Source: Heliopora coerulea
Taxonomy: Eukaryota > Cnidaria > Anthozoa > Scleralcyonacea > Helioporidae
DNA length: 64,000 nucleotides
Direction of reading: 5' to 3'
NCBI GenBank assembly: GCA_030142905.1
Contig: JASJOG010000041.1
Span: 119,501 to 183,500, forward strand
In this document: positions 8,966-17,757 of the stretch, one piece after another
Layout of the letters: the number at the start of each line of letters is the position of its first letter
Numbering within the stretch: position 1 is the stretch's first letter
Made by a program: the position numbers and the translations under genes
Notes under the pieces: generated by a model
What the model was told of the DNA's origin: nothing
The model's database searches: none
The model's input: the letters and a program-made list of their open reading frames with translations, nothing else

Positions 8966-10007
8966 TTAAAAATTGAAATCAACTGCATCGATATTAAACC
9001 AATTCCAGAGTACGTGATGATGAAGTAGAATGTCTTTCTCATTTATTAATCTTCCTTTAATACACAGAGAAAAAAGAAATATCGCCCTTTAACGGAACGA
9101 TACCATTTGGATTAATATCATCGAAAATCATTTTAGTTGAACCAAGTGAACTTCTGCTTTGAAAATCTGTTAGCTTTTGTCCATTACAATATACCTTGCT
9201 AGCTCCAGCTGTTGGTGATGTGTAATTGTCCCAATGTATAGATAAACAAACACATTGATTTATTTCACCAGCATTTGCCTTTGCTTTATATGGAGCTATT
9301 GGTTGTTTATTTAGAGTAGGAATAGTACCAATGATAATGTAATCATTTGTCGTTCCTGAAACAACCAAATCACCATTAGGACAAAAACTAACAAACTTAT
9401 CAAAACCTCCATTATCGTGTGCAAATAAGCCATTACGAACCTGATAAGTATTAGTGTCATATGCTTTTATTCTGTATACAATGAAAATATTCACTATATC
9501 TTTCTCTCCACTTACAGCATTCAAATTCATATCACTTACCATTCCTTGTCACCCATCAAACTTTAAGAAATATCTGTTACTTACTTTTTCACTTTTTGTA
9601 CATATAGTAGGTTGAAAACTGGGGGTGGTTTGAACAGCATCAATTTCTTGTAGAGTTTGATCAATAGCTTTAGAAACTTTTCTAGTTGTAGAGTTGTATA
9701 CTAATTCACTATTATTAGAACCTCGGTCAAATCGATAAATACTTGAAGCATACTTTGTATAGTATTCCCAGAACAATGTTTCACAGAGATTTACCCTATA
9801 ATCACTTATTTTGACTTACTTTGAATAGTATATTCGTTCCAAAACGGATTTTGAAATAGCATTATAATCATATATAGGTGTGGGGATGTTTTTAATTCTC
9901 CATAGAGACATATTTATATCACCTTTCATTTTCCCTCCTGATAGAGAGAGTTTTTCTTCGACATCAGATTTCAATTCATCTATGTCATTTTTTTGTCCAA
10001 ACCTCAT
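8966..10007 (-). pseudogene. Fibre-like surface protein with lectin-like C-terminal domain, frameshifted
   Basis: The start is set at 10007, immediately after a TATATTATATGTTATATTAT leader. The N-terminus carries a fibre-type repeat, LSGGKMKGDINMSLWRIKNI, of the kind found in phage tail and viral attachment fibres. The C-terminal domain (about 9570-8970) is rich in beta strands and contains FVSFCPNGDLVVSG, a CVCLSIHWDN strand and an INEKDILLHHHVLWNW end, consistent with a concanavalin/LamG-like sandwich. Frameshifts near 9825, 9545 and 9057 break it into four pieces. In viruses of this type the protein would sit on the capsid vertex and contact the host surface; this is inferred from domain type. 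This copy cannot make an intact product as read. Confidence 0.6.
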
Positions 10008-10052
10008 ATAATATAACATATAATATAACATAATATAAGCTCATTTTCTATA
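10008..10052. promoter_or_regulatory. AT-rich start box of the fibre gene
   Basis: Two tandem ATAATATAACAT units lie directly upstream of the fibre gene start. They are the clearest example of the TATA-rich boxes that precede nearly all genes of the element. Confidence 0.55.
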
Positions 10053-11526
10053 TTATATGATATATTTTGTTATTAAATATGTCACTAATCCTGAAACAGG
10101 GAATAATGGTATTAATTCATTTTCATCACCAGTCTTTTTTTCTTTTTCTTCTTCTGGTTTTCCTGTAATGGCTGGATTTTCTTTGAATGCTGTTTCTTGG
10201 TGCTCCTTTTTTGGTTTTTCATCTCCCAACATATCAATATGTGACTTTTTAATAGGCGCTCTATTTATATCCTAATTTAAACCAAATTTCATATTTTCTC
10301 AGATACTTTAAGCTTGTTGTTATACCCTGTAATTGGCTTGTTCAACAATATAAAATTACTAGGTAAAAACTAGAGGGTGGGACTAACAGCGATATTGAGA
10401 ACCACATTAGTATCAGTCACTGCTTGATTCATATTGTTTATCCAAACACTTGTATCATAATTTATAACACTATCTTCCACGATTTTTCTGAACTCTTGCT
10501 GTTTCTAATGCACTCGCTCTATTGCTGTATATTGATTGTTTTGTCCTTGCCTGATTTCCTAAACTGGAATAAATAAACGCTTCAATACTCTCGTTTATAT
10601 ACTGCATACCTATTTTTGTCAATCCATTGCTTTTTCAGGCACGCATCTTTTATAATCATTATGTAATGTGCTTGGAAATAGTTGATAGACAACACCACCT
10701 CTGGTTCTATAAATGATATTCCGTCGTATATGTTCAATATTTCTATAAAACTTTCCAGCTGAAAACTCTGTTGAAATGGTTCACATCTTCTCTCCTCCTT
10801 GGATTCTTCTTATCAATCTCCTCACAGTGAAATACAAATGAAAGCGTATAAGTGATGTTATAATCGGATGTACGTCTTCTGATGGGGTTAGATGCTCTAT
10901 TGACACTCCACAGCAATAAGATGCACAATAAACTGCAAAACACACTTGATGATAACTTTCATTATTATCCCAATCAGCTTTATTATAATCAGTGGTTATA
11001 TTTATTTTTGAAAGCTTTGATGGAAAATAATCTCTACTGTTGATGTAGATTTTGAAGTCATTAATTTCGTAATCCAATATATAATGATCTGGGTATAGAT
11101 CAGTCAAACGATACCCTTCAACATATTGAACATTTGATTCAGGAATTTTTTGTATTGTACCATTTGATTGCCATATTAATGGAAATTTATTATTTTCTTC
11201 AATTGTTCCATTTTTGTTTGTTTTTGTTGGTAATTGTTTGACTTTAAGTGGATGTTTGTTCAAATAAAGATATTTTGTCATAGATCTGTCGTTTAGAAAA
11301 GTGTCACCTGTAATATCTGTGCTCAAAAAACCTGAATTCTTAAAGAATATAGAAGTGGAATCTATAGTACCGTCCTGATTGAGATCAACATCGAATTCAA
11401 ATTTACTCAAATCAGCATTTGGATACTTTTTAAGGAACTCTTCTTTCATTTTAGCTCTTTCTTCTTTAGCATTTTCTATAGCCTTGTCATAGTTCTTTCC
11501 ATAATATTTTCTAAGAAGTCGGTCCA
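10053..11526 (-). pseudogene. Large conserved Polinton protein of unknown function
   Basis: From the ATG at 11526 (MDRLLRKYYGKNYDKAIENA) the frame is open to 10781, covering about 248 codons. It then continues through several frameshifts and stops (about 10780, 10630, 10505, 10375, 10270) to a TAA at 10053-10055. Visible segments are a charged helical N-terminus, a DVDLNQDGTID stretch resembling a dockerin/EF-hand loop, a beta-rich middle, a VRRLIRRIQGGEKM motif and an acidic/Lys-rich tail that ends in a hydrophobic helix (VSGLVTYLITKYII). Total length would be near 490 residues. I do not recognise a named family. The size, the shared divergent promoter with the penton-like gene and the C-terminal membrane anchor suggest a virion component. 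Confidence 0.5.
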
Positions 11527-11555
11527 TTATATAATATATCACATATTATATACAT
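11527..11555. promoter_or_regulatory. Divergent AT-rich promoter between the leftward and rightward arms
   Basis: Only 29 bases separate the start codons at 11526 (leftward) and 11556 (rightward). The gap is almost wholly A and T, with ATATAATATAT and CATATTATATACAT boxes facing both ways. It must hold both core promoters if both genes are transcribed from their own start. Confidence 0.6.
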
Positions 11556-12219
11556 ATGAAGAGACTAAGTATTTTGATTGATGGTTCCTCAAAAGAATTG
11601 TATATGGATGAATCATTTTTAATAAATAATGATAACCAGTATCTGTTAGTCAAGAAGGCCACTTTATTCTGGGATTATTATAATATCACTGATAAAAACA
11701 ATGAATTAACATATAACGGCAATAAAAAGACGATACAGAAGGGACATCGGACATTCAATATGCTCAAAAAGGAGATTGAGAGTTATGGTAGTGTTACTTT
11801 GGAGGCTAATGAATATGATGGAACGTGCTCTATTACCAATGACAATGCAATAAATATGAAAACTATGGGGCCCATATTGGGAATTACCAAAGACCAAGTA
11901 ATAAACGCCAATACAAAAGTGGTAACTCAGTTAATATAAATAATGGATTACAATACATAAAAGTTACTTGTAGTTTGGCCAAAATGATTGATAATATAAA
12001 TACAAATGGCAAGAGAAGTGACGTTAAGCGGTATTACCGATAACAACTACACAGTCATTGAAAGGTAGTGTCCAGCATTTTTTCGACATTGAATCCAGAG
12101 TGCCAATTCATAAGGGCCTTATTAATAAGATGAATTTCAATGTTAAGGACCAAGATGGAAACACAATAAGTATCGGTAAAGTACTATTAGACATATATAA
12201 TGTAGTGCAATGTATATGA
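11556..12219 (+). pseudogene. Penton-like minor capsid protein, frameshifted
   Basis: The first frame (11556-11939) is followed, after shifts near 11925 and 12030, by segments typical of Polinton/adintovirus penton proteins: NGLQYIKVTCSLAKMI, NTNGKRSDV, a QSLKGSVQHFFDIESRVPI strand pair and NVKDQDGNTISIGKV. The NGKRSDV and D-x-G-N-T elements are conserved features of the single jelly-roll vertex protein. The length of about 220 codons fits. It ends in a TGA that overlaps the integrase ATG (ATGA). It would form the capsid vertex together with the fibre-like protein. This assignment is from pattern memory without a search. Confidence 0.6.
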
Positions 12220-13308
12220 ATAAAGACATAGAGTCAAAACAAGGGTTGAGAGATATCTATTATAATCCTAAAACTGGTTACCAATCTGCAGAAAGATTAT
12301 ATCGAAAAGCATTAGAAGATGGTTTAAATGTCAGTAGAGAACAGGTAAAAGACTGGTTAAGATCACAAGACACACACCAGATATAAACCAATTTTTAGAA
12401 GACATAAATTCAGACAAACTAAAGTTAACTATCTTGGTGAGCAGATACAGATGGATCTCGTTGACATGGGTTCATATAAAAACAAAAATAAAGGTTATTA
12501 TTGGATATTAACATCTATTGAAATTCTTAGCAGGTATACATTCGCCATTCCTGTTTACCGAAAAGATACTAATAATATGACAAAAGCAATCACAAAACTA
12601 TTGAGGCAATTTAAAGAGAGATTTAGTGATTACCCTAAATTGGTTCAATTTGATGATGGAAAGGAGTTTTACAATGTTAGTGTAAAATCGTTGCTAGAAA
12701 AACATGATATTAAGTATTTCTCGACAAACTCTGATAAAAAGGCAGCTGTTGTAGAAAGATTTAACAGAACACATAAAACTGCTATGTGGAAATACTTTTA
12801 CAGTAAAGGAACTTATAAATGGATTGACATATTAGAACAATTGGTGTATAATTGCAACAGTACTAAGCACAGCACCATATTAATGAAACCAAAGGATGTT
12901 AACAAAAAGAATGAAAACGAAGTTTGGACCATTCTATATGGTCATCTCTATGCTTAGACACCATTACCTAAATTTAAGGTAGGAGACACTGTCCGAATAT
13001 CAAAATATAAAAGCACTTTTACTAAAGGTTATGAAGCCAATTTCACTGAAGAACTGTTCAAAGTTGTCAAGGTTATACGTGGTGACCCAACTGTTTATGA
13101 AATAGAGGATCTAGAAGGTGAACCAATTATTGGGAAATTCTACGAAGGAGTTGTAAGGTGTTGATAAAAAGGACGATGTCTAGAAAGTTGAAAATATACT
13201 AAAAAGAAAAAAGTAAAAGGCGAAAAGATGGTTCTTGTCAAATGGTTAGGTTATGATAGTAAACATAATAGTTGGATTCCAAAAGGCGATATACAAGATA
13301 TACAGTAA
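12216..13308 (+). pseudogene. Retrovirus-type (DDE) integrase with chromodomain, Maverick/Polinton class
   Basis: The start is the ATG at 12216. The N-terminal helical region (NPKTGYQSAERLYRKALEDG, then VKDWLRSQDT) is typical of Maverick integrases. After a frameshift near 12385 the catalytic core is open at 12451-12957, with MDLVDM (Asp near 12454), QFDDGKEF (Asp near 12652) and VERFNRT (Glu near 12754), i.e. the D-D-35-E pattern with 33 residues between the last two. After a stop near 12957 an SH3-like barrel follows (FKVGDTVRISKYK, FTEELFKVVKV). After another shift comes a chromodomain (MVLVKWLGYDSKHNSWIP) at about 13225-13290. The enzyme would insert linear viral DNA into the host chromosome. 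Two or three frame breaks make it non-functional as read. Confidence 0.85.
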
Positions 13309-13320
13309 TATATACAACAC

Positions 13321-13980
13321 ATGGCTGAAGGAGGATTTGAAGATTTCGAAATGCAAGACTTGGGTCAAAAGTACCCACAATATGATGAGATGAATGATGA
13401 GGAGTTAGATAATGAATATTAAAATCTATCAAAAGAACGTTTAGATTTATTGCGTAATGATAATGATGTCAGATCAAATGAGGTTAAAAAGAGGATGAGT
13501 TATATTGATGGTATCCGAGAAAATAGAAACAAGGAGACATCGTTCACAGATAATGATAATGGTGAAACCGTAAAAATAACGACAAGAAAAGGCGGAAGGA
13601 GCCAGTCAGCCCCAGAGATTGATTTCATCGACACAAATACAAGACCCGAGAATGAGATTATACCATCTATTGAAACGTTCATCAGTGATAACCATAAGGA
13701 AGGTTTCCGGTTTAATTTAAACAGTAATAAGGTGATCGAGCTAAGACTGAATGTAAATAAAACTAATAACAACAATATCACATTCAAACCTCTACATATC
13801 AGAAATAATGAGAGAGGCAAAGAAAAAATAGTTTTAAAACGAAATTCCAAAGGTATACTCCAATACAATGACGCTGTCAATGCGCAAGTAGCAGTCAATC
13901 AGTTCAAAGAGTTAATAAATGACATATTAGAGGAGCAAACTGAAAGAGAAAAAACTGTCAGAAAAAATGCCTATGGTTGA
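13321..13980 (+). pseudogene. Acidic/basic hypothetical virion-associated protein, one in-frame stop
   Basis: The frame starts at 13321 behind an ATATACAGTAATATATACAACAC leader. It is open for about 219 codons except for one TAA after codon 31, where a CAA codon is the likely ancestor. The N-terminus is acidic (Glu/Asp-rich), the middle is Asn-rich, and the C-terminus is a charged helix. No known domain is seen. It lies between integrase and the hydrophobic protein, a position often held by small structural genes or a maturation protease in Polintons. I see no Cys-His catalytic pair, so I do not call a protease. Confidence 0.5.
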
Positions 13981-14658
13981 TACTGACTCCAATAAATTAG
14001 AATGGGAAGACAAATTTGACACAATAGACCCAAAAGTCATTCCTGGTTTAACACCAAAAGAAACAACAGAAGTACGTGGTGTCCTTTTTCCAAGTAAATC
14101 AATAGATCCAAAATCTCACATAGGACCTGATGGAATGTTACAAAAACAGAAGATCACATCTCAGAAGCCATCGGATATACCGAAAGAGAACTAGATAATA
14201 CAAGTAATCCTGAATTAAGACAAGTATTGGAAGAATGTATATATGGATTAAATGAGGCTAGGGATTTAACCGGAAGACAAAAAATTCTAGAAGAAACCAG
14301 ATATCGACAAGAGGAAGATATTACCAGATTACAGCGTTTTAAGAAGTGGGCTAAAGAAAACTTATTGGGAATATCAGTGCTGGCAATCTCTGTCGCTGAT
14401 ATTCTAACAACAATCATCGTAAGCGCCAGAAAAGCATTAATAAAAGGTGCACAGGCTACTGGAAAATTTGCAAAAGCTGTCTATAGCCTTGGAAAGAAAC
14501 TTGTTGCATTATTAGCACCAATATTAAATGTCATCCCTCAAGCATTGTCATGGGGTGCTAAAGGATTGGCGTGGCTGACGAACAATCTATACATCCTTGT
14601 TATAGCTGTTGCCTGGTTTATCTACGACCAACACAAAGAACGGAGCAAGAGGAAATAA
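13967..14658 (+). pseudogene. Hydrophobic membrane-active protein with acidic N-terminus, frameshifted
   Basis: The gene starts at 13967, overlapping the end of the preceding gene by 14 bases. It begins with an acidic, Pro-rich segment (VIPGLTPKETTEVRGVLFPS). A frameshift near 14140 leads into 14227-14658. That part has a Glu/Arg-rich helix and then a long hydrophobic and Gly/Ala-rich region: NLLGISVLAISVADILTTII, an amphipathic KGAQATGKFAKAVYSLGKKL and a C-terminal YILVIAVAWFIYD membrane helix followed by a basic tail. This layout recurs next to the capsid gene in cnidarian Polintons. Membrane disruption or minor capsid cement, as for adenovirus pVI, is a speculative analogy. Confidence 0.6.
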
Positions 14659-14682
14659 AATGTATATTAATATATATCAACA
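14659..14682 (+). promoter_or_regulatory. AT-rich start box of the major capsid gene
   Basis: The bases TGTATATTAATATATATCAA lie between the preceding stop and the capsid ATG. They match the other start-proximal boxes. Confidence 0.55.
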
Positions 14683-15922
14683 ATGAATAGGACAGAGGAA
14701 AAATTGATTCCGGGTTTCAGAAGTAGCCAAATGGGTAAAATAAAAGGTGAAAGAACAAGACATGTTGTGACCATGAACCCCAATAAAGCATCACCAGGAG
14801 AAGAACTGTGTATAGATATCCCAAAACTGAAGCAAGACAGTTGTTTGGTTCCTGGGTCACTGCATTTACTCTTCTATTTCAAATTGAGCAACACTAAAAC
14901 CAGCTTTTTAAACAATCTCTCTAAGCTTCTCCAAAATCGTTTACAAATCAGATTTGCTGGTGAAACTGTTTACGATAATAATGGTGAAAGTTTATATAGT
15001 GTCCACAAGGACCTGTATAAAACCAATTCACAGAGAGACAACATGATTGAATATGGTATCGGATCCCAAAATCTTAGAAAGCTAATTAGCAAAGACGACT
15101 CTGGTGCCACATCAGGTGATGCCACAAAAGTCTCCTGAAAAGTTAATGTTTGATATTTTTGGTACAAAGCAGAAGGTCTGTTTAGACAAGATTATCAGAG
15201 ACCATGGTTTGTATGCACCATTTCAAATGAGTAACAATTTTAGATATATCATTACGTTGCCCAAATCAAGTGAAATATTAGTTGCTCAAAGTGGTCAAAC
15301 ACTTGGAAATTATAGTCTTGAAAACCTTGAATTAGAATACGAGACAATCGAAAACCAAACTATTGCAGATGAGGTGGCATCAATGTATGCGGTTGGTCGT
15401 TCTTTGTTATTTGAACACGTTACTCTTATGAAGAATGTTCCATGGGCCGCCGCGTCCACTATCATTAATGAAAACATTAACATACCTCGCAAGTCCATGA
15501 CCGCCGTCGTTATGCTTTTTACGAAGACATCGAGGATAGATAGTAAAGAATTCCTTTATCCAAATATTGGAGAGGTTAAAATAACAATTGAAGGTGTTCA
15601 AACCAGTTATACTCCCAAGGAATCAAAAGGTCTAGGTTCTATGAAGAAGCTATGCGACTATTTGGTTCAAAGGATGAAAAGGACCAGTTCATGACACCTT
15701 AAAAGTTGTACAAAGACAAGTTGGCTTTGGTCATTGATGTAAAATCTACCGAAGAGGTCAACAAAACAGGTCATGGCAAAAAGATAGTAAACACTCAGAA
15801 TGGCATTCTATTGGAAATTAATAAAGACAGCACACACTGGAAACATTAATTGTAAAATATTTGTTGTATCTGATGGTCTTGTCAATTTCATGAACAATGA
15901 TTTGCGGAGCATCCAGTATTAA
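14683..15922 (+). pseudogene. Major capsid protein (double jelly-roll, Polinton/adintovirus type), frameshifted
   Basis: The first part is open to about 15135 and the second at 15104-15694, with one shift near 15130 and further shifts after 15694 to a TAA at 15920-15922. Recognisable conserved segments are a PGEELCIDIPKL strand, VPGSLHLLFYFKLS, FAGETVYDNN, a DKIIRDHGLYAPF loop, INENINIPRKSM with FLYPNIGEVKITIEGV, and a C-terminal IFVVSDGLVNF. The total length of about 410 codons fits the double jelly-roll MCP seen in many cnidarian Polintons. It would form the icosahedral shell. The order penton-integrase-MCP-ATPase supports the call. Not functional as read. Confidence 0.75.
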
Positions 15923-15941
15923 GTTATAATGTATTATATAG

Positions 15942-16606
15942 ATGGATACACTTTTCAACATGATTATTTGTGGTATGACAAATTGTGGGAAAACTTATTA
16001 TTTGTTAAATATGATTGAAAAATATTATAGAAAACACTTTGATTACATCATTTTAATCTGTCCAACTTTCACGTGGAATAAAACATACCAAGATTGGAAA
16101 TACATTAATGATCCTGATTTTATTGCTGTGGAGTGTGATCAAGATAATGTTAATAAAATACTTCACATTGTTCAGGTGATTGGCAAAGGAACCAATAGTT
16201 TAATAATTTTAAATGACTGTGCGAGTAGTCAGGATGTCAAAAATAGAACCAGTGAGTTGGTCAAATTGGCTTTTTCTGCTAGACACTTTGGTCTTTCAAC
16301 AATATTCATCACACAACAATTAAACAGTATATCTAAACCTTGCAGAGACAACGTGGCAAAAGTAATTTTTTTTACAATCCAGACGAAGACGATATGAATG
16401 TCATTTTTCGAAGGTATTCAGGCGGTAGTTCCAAAAAAGAAAGAAACCAAATTATTGAAAAGCTAAAAAACAGTAAATACGCAACTTTGGAAATCAATTT
16501 CTGCTATCCATTTGATTATAAAATAACAACATCGCAAAAATCTGCAAAGAAACATAATATATGTTATCATATATACAATGCCACGACGCAAAAATACAAA
16601 ACCTGA
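15942..16606 (+). pseudogene. Genome-packaging ATPase (FtsK/HerA, A32-like), one frameshift
   Basis: The start at 15942 follows a TATAATGTATTATATAG box. A Walker A motif, GMTNCGKT, lies at residues 11-18 (15972-15995) and a Walker B-like LIILND near residue 91. A motif with FITQQLNSIS, the sensor-type strand of A32 ATPases, is near residue 125. The frame shifts at a T8 run near 16368 and continues as NPDEDDMNVIFRRYSGG through to about 16575-16606. The T-run makes a sequencing error possible here. The product would pump the viral genome into the preformed capsid. The overlap with the next gene start (16577) suggests that the ancestral stop lay slightly earlier. Confidence 0.8.
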
Positions 16607-17136
16607 AACCATCGACGAGGTTATCGAGGAAATATCAAACGTTGGTGAGGAATTCAAAGATAAGTGATAATGAAGAAAAACCTGAAAATGTTGAACCGCA
16701 AACAGTCACTGAAGACATCTCGGACACGGCAGAGAATAAAAGGAATGTGCTTTTGAAATTAGCAGAAGATGGCGACTTGGACAAATCCGTGGTTTACACT
16801 AAAAAGGCCAGTCACAAGGCAATCAATAAGCTATACACACAATATGAACGCAAAAGAATGGAAAAAGCTAATGAGTTCTTAACTGACCTTCTAATAAGCA
16901 AATTCTCTAATACATTGGGTAGTCTAGATGCTATTGAGTCTTCTGAAGAATTGAGCAAAGAATTGAAAAAAGATGAACTGTTGAAAAGGGATGTGCACTC
17001 TTTAGTAGAAAGAATAAGTCCATATATCCCATTTCTAGGCATCCTATCAGGTGGAATCACTACCACCAAACACATTTATGGACACAAATCCAAAACACAG
17101 AACCCATCAGATGTCTCCACTTCTGAAAAATCTTGA
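16577..17136 (+). pseudogene. Polinton accessory protein, one frameshift near the N-terminus
   Basis: The ATG at 16577 follows ATATATGTTATCATATATACA. The first 29 codons (MPRRKNTKPETIDEVIEEIS) run into tandem stops, and the frame then shifts near 16655 and stays open to 17136. The body is a charged helical region (KANEFLTDLLISKFSNTLGS) followed by a possible membrane or amphipathic segment (ISPYIPFLGILSGGITTTK) close to the C-terminus. I recognise this layout from cnidarian Polinton loci downstream of the ATPase. The function is unknown. It is the last recognisable gene on the right side of the element. Confidence 0.55.
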
Positions 17137-17429
17137 TTATTTTTTTATTCACCATCAGGCTTTCCGCTTCATGGTTACCCAACTTTGCTTTCCCATCATT
17201 TTCAAAAATTTCCCAGGTCTTCCAAAACCCTGCTAACTCACCTTAAGGTGCTTCAAAGTAAGTGGGGGACAAATCGGTCGGTTCCCATCGGTAGTATGGT
17301 ATTGTTGATATGTTGTTCAAGTAAATATTTGTTTAGTTCTGTACAGTCTATACTTGAAAAATATTATACTTTTCATTGTTATTTTGTGAGAGGTCTTATT
17401 TTACCTTTAAGTAGTTTTTAAGAAATTGT
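17137..17429. other. Right flank of the viral element, no gene
   Basis: No reading frame continues the viral series and no terminal inverted repeat matching the left side is visible, because the left end is truncated. The true right end of the element lies somewhere here or beyond. Confidence 0.4.
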
Positions 17430-17757
17430 GAAATGGCCTGGCATGTCTCTGGAACTATTTGCCCTATTGTTTGTCTTGCAATCCGATAAAGGTAAGACAA
17501 ACTTGCGTAAGATTCTCCAAAATCAAGAAAAGAACGAAGATATAGTTAAGATCCATCCGATCAAAATTTCTGTACCCATCAATATCAGTGAAGCGAAGCT
17601 CATGCAGCAAGTTGCTGTATGCGCCACATGGTTCCTTCTTTCGTTGCCATGGTTTTACACAAACTTTTCGATTTCTGCGTCTTCTTTTTTTCTTTCTTAA
17701 AGTTAAGCTAATAAAGATCACAGTACATGCGATGGTTTCTTTACGACTTCGCGCCAC
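17430..17757 (-). pseudogene. N-terminal relic of a PIF/Harbinger-type transposase
   Basis: The leftward frame from 17757 encodes a very basic stretch (LRKKKRRRRNRKVCVKPWQR), then GAYSNLLHELRFTDIDGYRNF and an RMD triplet. In PIF/Harbinger transposases the N-terminus carries the same order: Arg/Lys cluster, W-V-x-P/D, a G-x-Y/F-x-x-L block, E-L, and Y/F-x-x-F-x-R-M. The frame shifts after that. The catalytic DDE core is absent, so this is a fragment. It could also be a related host Harbinger-derived gene. Confidence 0.45.

Noticed and set aside
13500..13898. Long leftward frame inside the gene at 13321-13980
   Set aside because: It has no start box, its codons are the complement of a coherent forward gene, and all neighbours here run forward.
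3849..13980. Reassigned stop codons (alternative genetic code) as explanation of in-frame TAA/TGA
   Set aside because: Frameshifts occur in the same genes, several neighbours end normally at TAA and TGA, and host exons use the standard code. Decay is simpler.
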